64,000 bases of DNA, taken from NCBI GenBank assembly GCA_016802295.1, contig JAESIW010000129.1:228061-292060 (forward strand), given 5' to 3'. Under the pieces are notes generated by a model. That model was not told where the DNA came from. It made no database searches and saw only the letters and a list, made by a program, of their open reading frames with translations. Both the position numbers and the translations under genes were made by a program. The stretch comes from Brachionus rotundiformis. Taxonomy: Eukaryota; Rotifera; Eurotatoria; Ploima; Brachionidae. This document shows positions 32,957-46,700 of this stretch, piece after piece. Numbering within the stretch: position 1 is the stretch's first letter; every line of letters starts with the position of its first letter.

Positions 32957-34244
32957 CAGAAACAAAACTTCATAGGATCTGAAGTTATTTAGGATACATT
33001 TGTTTTTTAAAGGCTTATGCTATTTTTTGTTTAAATAAATATTAAATTTTTTATAATTATTGCTTTTAATGACTTTTTAATAAGATTAGATATGTTGTTA
33101 CTTAGACGCTTGACTTTTTTTAAAATAAAAATTAGCAATAATTTATTTTTCTATTCTATACTTTATAATGATTATAAAAAATATTAAGTAAAAGTCTAAT
33201 TTCATTCATTCTCAATATCTTAACAATATATTAACCCAGAATTAATTCACCATTCGATTCAATCCCAGACCTACCAAGCTTACATCTAGAGTATCATTCA
33301 TACTATAATTTTTTTATTACTTAAATCTATTATATATTTAAAATTCTAAATTGAGGACTGAAAAGAAGGCATCACCATTCGGAACTGCCCTGGAAAGTTT
33401 GCAAAATAATTTTTTAAGATAAAATTTAAAAAAATATATATCTTATAAATACAGTGAATTAAAGATTAAGAATAATATTTTTTTAAATATTCTTTAATAA
33501 AGAAACAACAAAGTATAAGTCAACATTTTCTAACTTTTCAAAAATCAGATATTCAAAAAAAATAATCTTATTAAATTAAACTTTCAAAATTATAATTACT
33601 TGATTCAAGATTTTAATAAATTTCGGTTAATTCAAACGATTGCTCTAATGGAAAATAGGTGTTTTAATTAAAATAAACATCCTGATAATCGTTCAATAGT
33701 TTTGAAAATGAATGTTTATTTTTATTCGATTTATTTTTAATATTACAGTTAAAATTGTTCTTTGATGTATTATTTTTTTGACCAAATTTCATTTAAAAAT
33801 AGAATTAATGCTCGAGAACTAATTTTTAGAGAGAAATAATTTTAATTTATAGACTGTTTAAATCAAATTAATAAACATTTTTTTCTAAAATTTTTTCATT
33901 AATTGAAAAATATATAACATTAAGTATTTTTTATAAAAATATTTAATAAATATCGTAAATAAATAGACTGTTTTCTAACTTAAAAGTGCTTTTCTTTTTT
34001 TTCTCGATGATAAAGTTAAATTAAATTAACTCGGTTATATTGATCATTTATTGTTTCAGTTCGATTTTTTAAATTGAATAATATAATATATCTTTAGGCT
34101 AATAAATTAATTTCTTGAAATTGCTCTTAACTTTTTTTTTTAAATTAAACAAAGTCTCTCTTGCCAACTACTCAAAAACAGTTTTTTTTGCTGGTGTTGG
34201 AGTTTTGTTTATAAGCTCAAATTTAAAATCGAATTTTGGGGAAA
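32957..34244. other. AT-rich intergenic gap
   Basis: About 1.3 kb without exons. A short GC-richer patch at 33351-33404 has no recognisable identity. Confidence 0.5.
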
Positions 34245-35052
34245 ATGAGTTATTTTAGCCGAGATTTTCACTTTCAACAAATTCCAGACAAAAAATACCA
34301 CATAGTCAGTTCTGTAAACGATTCTGCTTTGACCAATCGTTTTGGAACTCGAAGCCACAACATGTTTTTTGTTCGACACGCTGCAAATCCTAAAAATTTG
34401 AAATTTGTCACAGGTTTGATTTAGTTATATTGGTTCCATTTAAAAATTGGAATTAAAATTTCAAGGTATAGATGGTTCAATGATATGCTCAATTAAAGAC
34501 GATAATTATACACTATCAGAAGATATGAAGAAATACTTGAAAAACACTTTGTATGAAAGTCCAGCTTACGATAAGTTATTTTTCCCCAAAATGCTAAATG
34601 ATAATATTCAACATAAGCAACCAAAAAGAAATCCAATTTTTAAAAATTTGAGTAGAAAAGCAGGAATAGCAAATTCTGAAATTAAGGATGATATTGATAA
34701 AATTCCATTGTTGAATAAATTTGTAAATAATGAATCGGGAAAGAACATAAATCAAAGCATAGAGGCAAAGAATTTTAAACGTAGCATCAAAAGACGACAT
34801 GAACGAACAAAGAACGATGAAAAGCTTGATAGTAAGTCAGTTTTTTGGATGGAACCTTCGAAAACTGATGAGAAAAAACTTCAATCAAATTCGCTAATTT
34901 TACCTCAGTTAAAAAGTCTCCGATTAAACAAATCGACTGAAAGTCAAAAAACTCGAACAGAAAGTATAGTTATTAAAGATATAAAGATAAGAAATATTGA
35001 TTCAGTTTCTGAAAGCAAAATTCAATCAAATTTTTTCAAAAACAAATTTTAA
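34245..35052 (+). CDS. protein of unknown function, basic disordered C-terminus
   Basis: Two exons, 34245-34413 and 34466-35052, with a 52-nt intron in phase 1; 251 residues. The N-terminal roughly 90 residues look folded and conserved in style (MSYFSRDFHFQQIPD, SHNMFFVRHAANP, then TGIDGSMICSIKDD). The rest is Lys/Ser/Asn-rich and probably disordered. There is no signal peptide or membrane segment. The N-terminal style (short aromatic segments, RHAANPKNLK) recalls small axonemal microtubule inner proteins, but I cannot assign a family. The next frame starts at a TTG inside the intron and is not a real start. Confidence 0.6.
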
Positions 35053-35472
35053 GAAACCACATTTTATATAGCAAAATTTTTAGTTTAATAAACGATAATT
35101 TTTTTAATAGTATATTTTTATTTAAACTTGATCAAACTCGATTATTTAGTTAATTAGATTAAAAAAAGTAAATAAAAATTTATTTTAATATAAAAAATAT
35201 CTTGATTATTGATTGCGTCATTTACAGTCTTTTTTATTCAATTTTGATTATACAATGCTATATGCTAAAAAATAATAAACTAACGTTGATAATTTTTATC
35301 AATTGTTTAAATGTAATGTTGATATGAACCAGTTTTAATGTGATAATTACTGAATATAATCAAATTGATAAAAAAAATTGATAAAGTTATCAAGTTCTTA
35401 AAATAATTTTTTTTCGTAAGAAAACTTTAAACAAAAATAAACATAGCCATAATTTTTTTTAAATAAACCAAA

Positions 35473-37885
35473 ATGATTACAGAACTAAGCAAGTTTCACT
35501 ATGCTGATTACATAGTGTTTGTAGCCATGCTGATTTTTAGTGCAGCTATTGGTTTTGTGTTTGGATGGCTTAATCGTAAAAAACAGTCTACCAATGACTT
35601 TTTATTAGGAGGTGGTGACCTTAAAGTGTTTCCGGTTGGGATCTCAATTTTGGCTAGCTTTACATCTGCGATTGCAATCCTTGGATTTTCAGCAGAAATG
35701 TACCGATATGGGACCTTGTATTGGATGATCACTCTGTCTTATCCACTAACTCAAGGCTTTGCTGCTTTGGTCTTTATTCCGCTGTTTCATGGACTAAAAA
35801 TTACCAGTGCATATCAAGTAAATAATATAAAGGATTATGAAGAATTATTTATTATATAGTAATATTTATCTTAGTATTTAGAATTAAGATTTCATAAATA
35901 TGTCAAAACGGCAGCTTCACTTATTTTCTCTTTTCAAATGGTAATTAAATTTTTCCATAAAATGTATTCTAATATTATTTTTAAAAGTTTTTGTACATGT
36001 CTGTTGCCTTATATACACCAGCACTTGCTATAGAACAAGGTAAGTTGTCAAAAAATTAAATTTTTAAAATATTGACCCCTTTGGTTCTTTAGTTACGGAT
36101 ATTTCCTTAGTTTTTTCCATTGGTAATATTTATTTTATTTAACTGATTTCCAAACAAATAATTACTAATTTAAAAAAGTTGGAACTGGGATTATCTGTAT
36201 AATTTACACGGTTATTGGAGGAATGAAAGTAATTTTTAACTGTTAAAAGGAACTCATTTAAATTTTTGTTCAGGCAACTGTTTGGATAGACACATTTCAG
36301 GTTACAATTATGTTCGCAGGTTGACAAGAATTTATTATTTAAAAATTTAAAAACTTATATTTAATTTTTAGGTCTGATAGCAGTTGCTGTCAAAGGTACC
36401 TTAGATATTCCTGGAGGATTTACAGAACTTATTAGAAGAGCAGATCAAACTGGACGTATTGAATTTTTCGAGTATATTTATTGTTTTATGAAAAAAATTA
36501 TTTAAATTTTGATTATTTTCTTTAAAGCTTCAATCCTAATCCATTTGTTAGACATACCTTTTGGACTTTGCTTATAGGTGGTTTTTTGACAAATTTAACA
36601 GTTTATGGTTCAAATCAAGGAACAATTCAGCGCTATTTAACAGTTAAAAAATGGCAGAATGCTTCAAAGTAATAAAAATTTGAATTTATTATTTATTTAT
36701 TTATATAATAACAGAGCTTTGATGATAAATCTTATCGGTGGAGTATTTTTACTCACATTAACTTGTTTTTGTGGGCTAGTAGCGTATGCTAAATACTACG
36801 ATTGTGATATATTAGGAACTGGTATCATTAAACGAGGAGAACAAGTAAAATATTATTAGTACAACTTTTCTTAATTTTTATCTACAATCTAATTAATAGC
36901 TTTTACCATTCCTTGTAATGGATATTTTAGGCAAAATACACGGTTTGCCAGGACTTTTTGTCGCAACAATTTACAGTGCTGCTTTAAGGTAATACAATTT
37001 TTATGTAATATAAAGTATTGAATTATTTTTTTAAGCACAATTTCTGGTGGAATGAATTCTTTGGCTGCTGTTTGCATAACCGATTTTGTAAAACCTTTAT
37101 ATCTAAAATCGAAAGGTCATGAATTGGATGAGAAAAAATCAGCCTATATTGCAAAAGGACTTGGTAAAAGAATTAAAAATAAAATTTCAAAGGATAAAGT
37201 TTATGAATAGCTCTCCTCTTTGGATTTGGAGCAATCGGTCTGGCGTATCTTTGTCAATTCTTTGGAAACACCGTTTTACAATTGGCTTTGAGTATTTTTG
37301 GTCTTCTGGGTGGTCCACTTCTTGGTGTTATAACTCTAGGCATGTTTTTCAAGAAAGCCAACTGGGTGGTTAGTGCAATAATCCTAATATTTTGGTTATC
37401 TAATTTATCATTTTAATTTAAGGGTGCATTGACAGGTTTAATAATTAGCACTCTCTCCAACATTTGGCTTGGTGTCGCAGGTGCAATATACAATAAGCCA
37501 ACAGGCCTGAAGCCAGTTAGTACAGTCGGGTGTAATTTTACAATATTTCCTGTATCTAAACCACCTTTAATCACTCCAGTATCAGAAGATGATTTGTAAA
37601 AAAAATTTTTATTTATTAATTTCAAAGCTTTTAATTAAATGATTTAGAGGACCAATGTTTTATCGAATGTCTTATCTTTATTACTCATTATTTGCATGTT
37701 TGATTACATATTTTTTTGGTGTAATTGTAAGTTTTATAGTGGAAAAGTATAAATTAGTTGAGATAAAACCTATAAAACCAGAGTATTTAGTCAATTGGAA
37801 AATATGGACAAACAATCGAATTGTTCAAACTCAAGTTTTTGAATCAAATGATCTTGAGCTAAAAGAAAAAGTACTTAAATTTTAA
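35473..37885 (+). CDS. sodium-coupled monocarboxylate transporter-like (SLC5 family)
   Basis: A multi-exon gene with introns of roughly 45-60 nt. Exons 1 and 2 are 35473-35817 and 35875-35940, and the last exon starts about 37648 and ends at 37885. Spliced by eye it gives about 560 residues with the SLC5 order. The start (FHYADYIVFVAMLIFSAAIG) and NDFLLGGGDLKVFPVGISILASF are followed by SAY|QYLELRF, LYTPALAIEQV, a WIDTFQ block (WTDVFQ in SMCT), GSNQGTIQRYLTVK, STISGGMNSLAAVCITDF and the late membrane helices. SLC5A8/A12/A5/A6 proteins import lactate, short-chain acids, iodide or vitamins with Na+ across the plasma membrane. The match is best to SMCT-type members; the substrate is inferred. 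Confidence 0.88.
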
Positions 37886-37981
37886 ATGTAAATTAGCTTT
37901 TTTTTATTTATTATTATAAATGATTTTCAATTTTGAATAAAATTATAAAGATTTTAATTTAAAATCTCACAATAAATTTAT

Positions 37982-38393
37982 TTATATGACTGCTTCAGGT
38001 GGCCATTTTAGTGATTTGAGTATACTACCCCTGGTTTTAGTATAGGGTCCGAATTTTTCGAGTTTAAATTTTTCATCGGTAGATTTCCAACCAATCCACG
38101 CAGATGCAGTTCTCGGAATGGGTTTAAAATTCTGTACCCGTTTTATAGGCTCAGGTTCATATGAAGATTTTTTTATCTAAAAATTATATATAATTATTTT
38201 ATTTAGAATCTTTAATCATTTTAAAGATTACCTCGTTATCTGTAAAATAACCCCACTTTCCTGGCCAATTTTTTGCTGCTACTTGAATTTTTTCAACATG
38301 AGCTTTCCAAATGTTATCTTTTGCAACAAGCGAGTATTTATCATCATAAACTAAATCTGTTTTTTCCAATTTTTCCATTTTAAGCCTAAACAT
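37982..38393 (-). CDS. C20orf85/CIMIP1-like ciliary microtubule inner protein
   Basis: Two exons, 38393-38232 and 38176-37982, 55-nt intron, phase 0; 118 residues (113 from the second ATG at 38378, which follows an acceptor-like TTTAG). Conserved blocks are DNIWKAHV, AAKNWPGKWGYF, then SAWIGWKS, LEKFGPYTKTRG and a final LKWPPEAV. The KNWPGKWG block and the IGW.S...LE.(F/Y)G...LK.L.WP.EA end are the pattern I associate with C20orf85 (LLC1 family), a protein of the lumen of motile-cilia doublet microtubules. Length agrees (human about 137). It is convergent with the transporter, with the stop codons 97 nt apart. Confidence 0.68.
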
Positions 38394-38898
38394 GCAAATA
38401 AAAAAACGAATAATTAATTTTAGTATAAGTCTGTTTAAGATTTCTTCAGAAGAAACATATACCGTTTAGTTTGTTTCTTGAGGAAAATGACTTTTTAGAA
38501 AAAAATTTAGAGTATGAAATATTAAATATTTAAATACCTTATTTTGATTATTTTGCCATTTTTGTCAATAAATAATTGTTTAAGTAAAAAATGCTTTTAT
38601 TGCTAATTATTTCTTAAAATACATTTAAATCAAGAAAATCTTTTAAGTTATAACAATTTAGATTTTTGGGTTAAGTATTTAAATAATTTAAAAATTATAA
38701 ACGAGTCGATTAACATTTTGAAACTATCGATCAATTTTGTTTTAAATTTAAGAAAAACAAGAATGCTTGTCTGAAAGAAATTTAAAAACATTTTAATTAC
38801 ACGAGAATTTTTTTTCTTTTTTTTTAAATTTTATTTATGTTAAAATATAAGGATTAACTAATTTTAAAAGTTTCAAAAATAAAATTAAAGTTGAAAGC

Positions 38899-40309
38899 TT
38901 ATTTGCGGGCAGTCTCATAATTTTGAACAAACCAGTCACAGCTCTCTTTCACAGCTAAAGCAGAAAATTAATAAAATATTTTAAATGTTTAACCAACCTT
39001 GTTTAAATGGGGTAAATTGAAAATTTGGCAAATACTTTCTCAACTTCAAATTGCTTGCCGTCTTTTTGAATTGACCATCTGATTTAGAGGTATCGTACTT
39101 TCAAAACACAATTGATACAAATTTTTTATAAACATAATATCTAAAACTTACAATTACTTCTCCTTTAAAATCCATCGCTTCAACAACAGCCTCAGCAGCC
39201 TCCTTAATACTCATTTCATCTTTTTCATCAACTTATTTAAGAAATTTTATAAAGTAAATATTACAACTAAAATCTTAAATTTATTACCAGAAAGAATTAT
39301 GGGTTCAACCTCATCGTATTCTCTCAGAACCCATAAAAATAATTTAGCCAGATCATATGAATAGATAAATTGTCTAAGTGGCTTTCCTGATCCCCATATA
39401 GTTAGAGGAGTTTTATTCTCTACAATATAAAATAATTGATTTCGAGACAAATTAGGAGGAAAATTACGTTTTGCTAAATAAACTTTGTGAATTAAACCTG
39501 GCAATACATGGCCATCTTCTATATTGAAATTATCGTTTGGACCAAAAACATTTGTTGGAATGACAGCTGTATTTTTCATACCATGTTGGTCGAAATACCC
39601 TCTTTAGAATATTAAAATTTTATATTTATTTTGAAGAAAGATAAATAAATACCTATTTAAAACATCAATCATTCTTTTGGCATATGAATAACCAAAATTC
39701 GAGTTATGAGGAGGTCCATTATGAATCTTATTTAAAATATTAAAAAATTGAATAAAAAGTTATTAATTGAATGATTACCATTAATTCGTCGATTGGATAT
39801 GTTGTTTTATCTGGGAAAATGCAAGTGGACAAGCTAAAATTAAGTTTAAAAAAAAAATTTATATGAATTTTAATTTTTACCATGAAACAACTTTTTTGAC
39901 ACCAGTTTCATATGCAGCTGCCAAAACATTATCGTTTATTTGACTATTGACTCTCTTAAGTAAAGAATTTTTATTTATTTATGTAAAATAAATATTCAAT
40001 CTTACAAAAAAATCAAGATTTTGCCGGAGATTTTTAAATAGACCGCCAACCAATGCAGCAAGATGAATTACATAGGTTGGTTTATGCTTTTTGAAAAAAT
40101 TTAAAGTTTCCTCTTTATTTCTAATATGAAAAAAGTAAGATTAAACTTATTCTTTAGAAAAAAATTTACGTTAAATCGACATCTTTTGAAGAAAGAAAGA
40201 TGAATGTTTCATTATCTCTTTTTTCTTCAGAAACTACTCTTTTGATTGCAGAACCAACAAGCCCGGTTCCACCAGTTACTAGAATTTTTTTGTGTTCAAC
40301 GTCACCCAT
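38899..40309 (-). CDS. GDP-L-fucose synthase
   Basis: A multi-exon minus-strand gene; ATG at 40309, TAA at 38899-38901. It makes GDP-L-fucose from GDP-4-keto-6-deoxy-mannose with NADPH (3,5-epimerase plus 4-reductase), in the cytosol. Exon 1 carries the Rossmann motif VTGGTGLVGSAI and FLSSKDVDLT. Later exons give VIHLAALVGGLF, STCIFPD-type sequence, GYSYAKRM (catalytic Tyr/Lys), VIPTNVFGPNDNFNIEDGHV, GSGKPLRQFIYSYDLA, WVLREYDEVEPIILS, and the end CDWFVQNYETARK, all near-identical in pattern to animal TSTA3/GFUS. Introns are 45-70 nt. The start lies 645 nt from the divergent epimerase gene. Fucose donors feed N-glycan and Notch glycosylation. Confidence 0.95.
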
Positions 40310-40954
40310 TTTATGTAATTTTTTCTAAAATATTCAATTTTCACGTTTATGAAACTAGTTTTTTTAATTCGAATCGTATAACGAAATCTTAATTTTGCTA
40401 AATTTTGTTAAATTAAAATTAGCGTAATAATTTAGTCCGAATTAGCTGAAGGGTATAAAACGGAATTAATTTTTAAAAATTTTTAATTGTATTAAATATA
40501 ATCTCCTATTTAATTTTTCATTTTTTTTATATTTTTTCTTAATTAATCTGGTTTAAAGGGACAGATCAAAGCTGAGTTTGAAAAAATTAATAAGTAAATT
40601 AAGTTTGTTTTAAGAAAAATTTTGTTTTTTAGCAAAATTAATAATTTTGATATTTTAAATAACAAATTTTAATATAAAATTTTTTTGATTCATGCATGAT
40701 GAGCTATGCTCAATTTTATCATGTTTTTAGATAATTTTTTTGGCTTATTGAATTAACTCAACCAAAACCAACCGTATAATTTTATATCATTTTTTATTTA
40801 TGCTTCATGATTGAAGCATTTAAGTCTTTAATTTTAAATTTTGACTTAATCATTAAAATATTTATGTTTTTTTTTATCTTCAATTGAGTAGTATCATATA
40901 AAATTTAATTTTATTTAAAACTTTTAATTTTACTATTTCAATTGTATCATTACG
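40310..40954. promoter_or_regulatory. shared upstream region of GDP-fucose synthase and epimerase genes
   Basis: 645 nt between two divergent ATGs. AT-rich with long T-runs; no gene inside. It must contain both promoters. I cannot point to a specific element, so co-regulation is a suggestion from layout only. Confidence 0.45.
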
Positions 40955-41955
40955 ATGAGATCCAAACAGATTCATGTTTTCATCACAGGTTTTGTAAATT
41001 AATTTTCCAAAAGTATAATTTCTAATTGTTTCAAAAAGGTGGTGCTGGGTACATTGGATCGGCACTTGTTCCAATTTTGATCGAAAAAAACTATAAAGTA
41101 ACTGTATATGATTTATTCAAATATGGCTCAGAAACATTAATTGGTTGTTCTTTGTCAAAAAATTTAACTTTAATAAAAGGAGATATTCGTGATGAAGATA
41201 AATTAAAAAGAGCAATTCAGGATGCTGATTTCATAATTCATTTGGCAGCAATTGTCGGCTATCCAGCATGCAGTAAAGATCCTGATCTTGCAATATCAAC
41301 TAATATTATTGGAACCAAGCTGCTTGTTAAAAATATGAGAAAAGACCAAAAGTTAATTTTTTCGAGTACAGGATCATGCTATGGAGCTATTTCTGATGGG
41401 TTTTGCTCTGAAGAGACCCCTCTTAATCCATTAAGTTTATACGGACAAACCAAAGTAGAAGGAGAAAAAATTGTGCAACAAGTAAATGGAATAAGTCTAA
41501 GACTAGCCACTATTTTCGGAATTTCTCAGAGACTTAGATTAGATCTTCTGATAAACCATTTGACTTTTAAAGCTTTAACTGAAAAGCAATTCGAAATATA
41601 CGAATCGCATTTCAAAAGAACTTTTCTTCATATAAAAGATGTTGCTAGAGCTTTTGTTTTTTCAATTGAAAACTATGAAAAAATGAAAGGACAAGTATTT
41701 AATGTTGGTGGCGATTCATTAAATTTTACCAAATTAGACATATGCAACTTAATCAAAAAAGAATTGTCTGATTGCGTAATTACTGCAACTGATAATGGAA
41801 CTGATGCTGATAAACGAAATTATCAAGTTAGCTATGAGAAAATCCGAAATTTGGGATTTGAACCAACTGTGACAGTACAAGATGGAATTAGAGAGCTTGT
41901 ATCGTTTTTGCCTTATTTATCAGATGAATTTCTCAAGCAAACAACTAATGTTTAA
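40955..41955 (+). CDS. NAD-dependent nucleotide-sugar epimerase/dehydratase (extended SDR)
   Basis: Two exons, 40955-40988 and 41039-41955, with a 50-nt intron in phase 1 inside the nucleotide-binding motif; 316 residues. The Rossmann motif is FITGGAGYIGSALV; then DLFKYG, GDIRD, FIIHLAAIVG, SSTGSCYG, and the catalytic YGQTK (YxxxK). RTFLHIKDVARAF and VFNVGGDSLNFTK follow, typical of UDP-glucose 4-epimerase-like SDRs. The exact substrate is unclear; it is shorter and more divergent than animal GALE (about 340-350). The style is closer to bacterial NDP-sugar epimerases, so ancient transfer is possible, although the intron shows it is resident. It is divergent from GDP-fucose synthase. Confidence 0.86.
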
Positions 41956-43771
41956 TTTTTTTTCTACATATTTTTTCTTAATAAATTTAAATTATTGTTT
42001 GGTATTTATCTAACTATAAAAGTTTCCATCTAATTGACTTTAAAGAATCCGCATGCAAGAATGACAAAAATTGGAAATTCATGATTCCAAATCATTAAAC
42101 AAGATCTAATCGCGTGCGAATATAATTAAAAACTAACATTTTGAAAGCTGTAGCTTTAAGAGTTTTAAATTGATGACAAATTTTATTATGAATTGACGGT
42201 GTAAAACAAAATAAAATTATTTTTAACTCTATCAGTCCTTATAAACCAAATGCTTTAAACAAAAAACATGTCTGTTATTTTTTTAAATTAAGTAAAGTAC
42301 GTCACTTAAGAAAAAAAGAGTGAGTAAGAATAAGGTGTAAAAACTAATTTTTTTTATTGATTAATATTGAAATTTAAATCGATTTGTGATGTTTTTAGTT
42401 TTTATTTTTCTTAATTTTCTTATCAATTTTTGTAATAAATTTTAGCACTTTTTTTTGTCAAATATATATCTCTTGATAATTTATGGGATTCATTTATTTT
42501 AAAGAAAGCATTTGAAAAATAAGCCGAGTCCAAAAAAAATGAATGAAAAGACATAAAATATTTGTTAAATTTAATGCCTGAAGGAAAATTGAATCATTTT
42601 TATGTTTCACTTAAAATTACTGAAAATAATCAAATTTAGATTTTTTTAGTAATTATAAAATTTGCAGCTATAATCTTCGATAATATACAGATATATTTTA
42701 GGTGGTATATTTATGTCTGTTAGTTAACATCTAATAAATTATTTTAAATTTTTATTTTGTTTTAATTAATTTATATCATGATTTTATGAGAAACGGAATC
42801 AAAAAAGAGAGTGGAGGAGAAAGAGAGTAACAAAACCAGGCTTCAATTCTAATAGTTAATTTAAAAAATATCTAGCTATTTTTTTTCGTATTATACTTAG
42901 AAGTATATATCTTAAAGCAAAAAAAATTGGATGTTTGTAAGATAATTCCAGTAAATTAATCCAACAGATTTTGATGATTAGATCCATATTCAAAATTGGG
43001 AAGCGATCACTTTTTTTCTCAGTTGAAAAGATTTTAATGAAAAAATACGTATCGGAAAAAAGACCTTTCTAGCTCTAAATTTAAATAACACATCAAATTA
43101 GTGATCTTACGTAATTAAAAAAGTATGGTTGTTTAAGATAATAAATCTCGAGATATCGATCTAAGGTGCTTACATATAATCTGACTGCTTAAAGACACAG
43201 GAAAAAATCAATATACTTAAACCAAATTATTGCTTAAAATTTCAAAAAATAAAGAATCGAATCAAATTTTATTTCTAGCATAAAATTTTCATTGTATTGT
43301 TTATCTTATGTGTAATATATTTATGAAAGCAATTGATTCGATTAATGAATTTTGTCATGAATATAATAGAAATTTGAGAGAAAGACATTAAATTTCGGTT
43401 GTATTATTTTTTAGGAAAATTTTTAAATGGGAAATGGAATTTTGAAGCAAATTGTCTATTAGAGCTAGAGTTTAAATCTGTGTAAGTTCGCAGAAAATAT
43501 TTGTATGCTTCAAGTCATCTATTTAAATTTGTCTTGACTAAAACCTTTAGATATATTTTACGGAAATGAATACAAATGGGAATTTAAAAAAAGATAGGCT
43601 GTTTTATATTCAAATGACGCAAAATTCTATAAAGAGGCATATAATAAAATTTCCCCTTTGAAATTCATATCCCTTATATTTTTGACAAATAAATTGAAAG
43701 CAATTAAATATCAGATTTTATTTTAGATAAATAGGGAGACATCGTTTTGGAACAGTTTTTGAATGTAAAAG
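41956..43771. other. AT-rich intergenic gap
   Basis: About 1.8 kb without supported exons. Upstream region of the NACHT/WD gene; nothing else identified. Confidence 0.5.
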
Positions 43772-46700
43772 ATGCCGAGCATAAAAAAAAGCAGCGATAG
43801 AAGCATGTCCCAATTCTTACGAAGCATCTCGATAAGTAATGGAAAATTCATATCTACCAATTTTGAAAAATCAGGTAGCACCACCTCACATACAAATACA
43901 AACCAAAGTGAACCAGCCTCAACTTCAAATATTAGTCAATATAGATCGAAATCAAAGACCATAAAAATTTTTGTTGCATCAAACAAAAATGGTATTTATT
44001 CTTATTTATTTACAATTAAATTACCAATTAAAATTTTGTTACATTACAAAATTATAGGATGATAGAATATAATTATTCTTATTTTCAATTAGTATTAATT
44101 AATTTTTTTCATTTCATTGAAGAAAATATTAATCATAAAATTTTAATTGATTTAATAAAATATAACAATTTTAATTAAGCATATTAAAATTATAATTGAA
44201 GATAATAAATATAATTTTAAGTTAAAAATAGATTTTTTTACAATTTCAAGATTTTTCACTTTGAGTAGTTTAGGTTCAAAATAAATTGATTGATTGAAAT
44301 TGAAAAAAAATCAACACAAATATTTGATTCTAATTATTTTATGGAAATAATATTAATATTTATCAAAAATAAATGAGAAAGCATATAATTTAATAAAATG
44401 ATAGGAAATGACGCAGAGATTTTTTTTAGTATTTATCTAATTATCATAATAAATAAGCCTAATTCCAGGTAACTTAAAAGGAAATATGTGTCATTTATTT
44501 CGAATACAATATCTACAATAGAGATTAATTAATTAAAAAATAACATCTCAAAAAACTAAAATTAGAAAAATACAAAACAACTTATTTCTATTTAATACGA
44601 TAGATTAATATATTAACTAATTAAATTTTTAATTCATTAATTATTTTTAAAAAATTTAGAATTTGAAATCGAAAGTCAATGTTTATTAGAAGAGACTTTA
44701 CCTGAATTACAACAATATTTTTTGCAACTTGGTTATGACTTTTCGTTTGTGGATGTTAATTTAAACAATGACTTCGATCCTTTTATTGATCCTTTTCTGT
44801 TTGAATGTCTTAAAAAAGAAATTGATGAATGTTATCAAACTTCTGATGGATGTTTCTTTATTGTAAATTAATTTAAATTTATTTACTTAACTCAAATAAT
44901 TAAATCTTTAATTAGACACTTATCGGCAATAAATATGGCACAACTCCTCTTCCTTTAGAGATCTCAGAAAGTGATTTTTTGAAAATTCGAGTCGCCACTT
45001 CAGCCACCGGTAACAAAAAGTTTCTAATTTAATCTTATATTTCAATTTTGTTAATTGTAAAGATTTTGAATTTTTTCAATCATGGTACATTCTTGAAACA
45101 AATTATCTGGTACCTAGATACAGATTGCGTCCGCTTATTGATGCTTTTCCAAATTATTACAACAAGTATTAATTTTTTAATTTGATTGTCTTTTTTTAAT
45201 TATGTTTATTACTAGGAATCCTGAAAATTATGAAGCTCATTTTAGAGAAAAAATTTCTTTTATGGAAGTACATGGTAAGCTAATCGAAATAATTCAAAAT
45301 GCAGTATCTGGCAATGATTTTAATGCAAACAAGACCGATAACAGATCAATGAGTCAGTCTGCTAAAGACTTGCATAGTGATTTATCATTTTATCAATATT
45401 CTGGCTTGGAACTTCTTACTCATTTTGCTTTTAAAAATTCTATTAATGAATGCATAGCAATTTATAGAAATATCGAGAGTGAGTAATTTTTTGAATTATA
45501 TAAAACTCTTAAATTAAAGCATTTTCTTGTTAAAACAGTATTAAAATAGTATTTCTCCTAAATATTTTATTTGTCGAAATAGAAAATAATTTACTAATAA
45601 AATAAATTCTTTAAGACGATTAGTCTGAATTATTTTTAAAATCAGGACTTTTTACAGGAAAAGAAAAAAATTGTTAAATAAGATTAAAAAATATATCATT
45701 TAAGTAATTTTTAAAATTTTTCTTAATTCTATGAAATTTTTTTTTGGTACAGTATTGATATATGATTCTATGCTCCACAAGAAATGAACAATGAACAAAA
45801 AATAGTTTTGACATGGGAGCTAAAATTTAATGACAGCTGTTTATTTTAATATTTTTTTAAAAGCAGTTAAAAATAATTCAAATTATCCAGACAGGAAGTA
45901 ATTGATTCGCAAAATTAATTTCAACGATACTTCAAATTAATTTTCTGTCTAATTTGTTTGTGTAACAAAAATATTAAAAATTTATAATTTCTTAAATAGA
46001 TTTGGACTGTTCAAAAAAAAACGCTGAAAAATATGCAGATATTATCGGTAGTAAAATTGAAAAGCAAAAAGAAGAAAAACAATTGAAATACAAAGAAGCA
46101 GTTTTGATGCGCCTTGGTTCAGAAAACAAACACGAATTTACAATTAGATGGAAAGACGAAATAGATGACATAGTGGAAATTGCTCATAAGCATTCTCATT
46201 CTGGCAGTGAAACTGAAGATGCCAGCAGTTCATTTCCAACTTTTAATCAGCATGGATTTCAAAAATACGATATAGATTTCAGGAATTATATCCATAATTT
46301 CAACGCTGTAATTGTTTCTAAAGTAAAAGCCTTAATCGAAAAGCGTTTTCAAGAAGAACAAAATATCACCGCTAAACTTTCTGAATCGAATATTTTACAG
46401 GAAATAATTAGACACTATTCCAAGTTTGAGGAACTATCTGCCAGAGATATTATTGATTATCCAGAATACACAGAGCGTTTCAAAAAATTAATAACTTTAG
46501 GCTCCAAGAACAATCATTATCCAATATTTTTGTATGGCTCTAATATCACTGGTAAAACTGCCTTAATAACAAAATTTGGCTTAATAGCTGCCAATTTGAT
46601 TGAAGCAAAAAACTATTACCTAATTGTCAGGTATACAGACTTGTCTAGTCAGTGTTCAACATTCGAGGGTCTTATGTCCTCTGTATGCGAACACTTGAAT

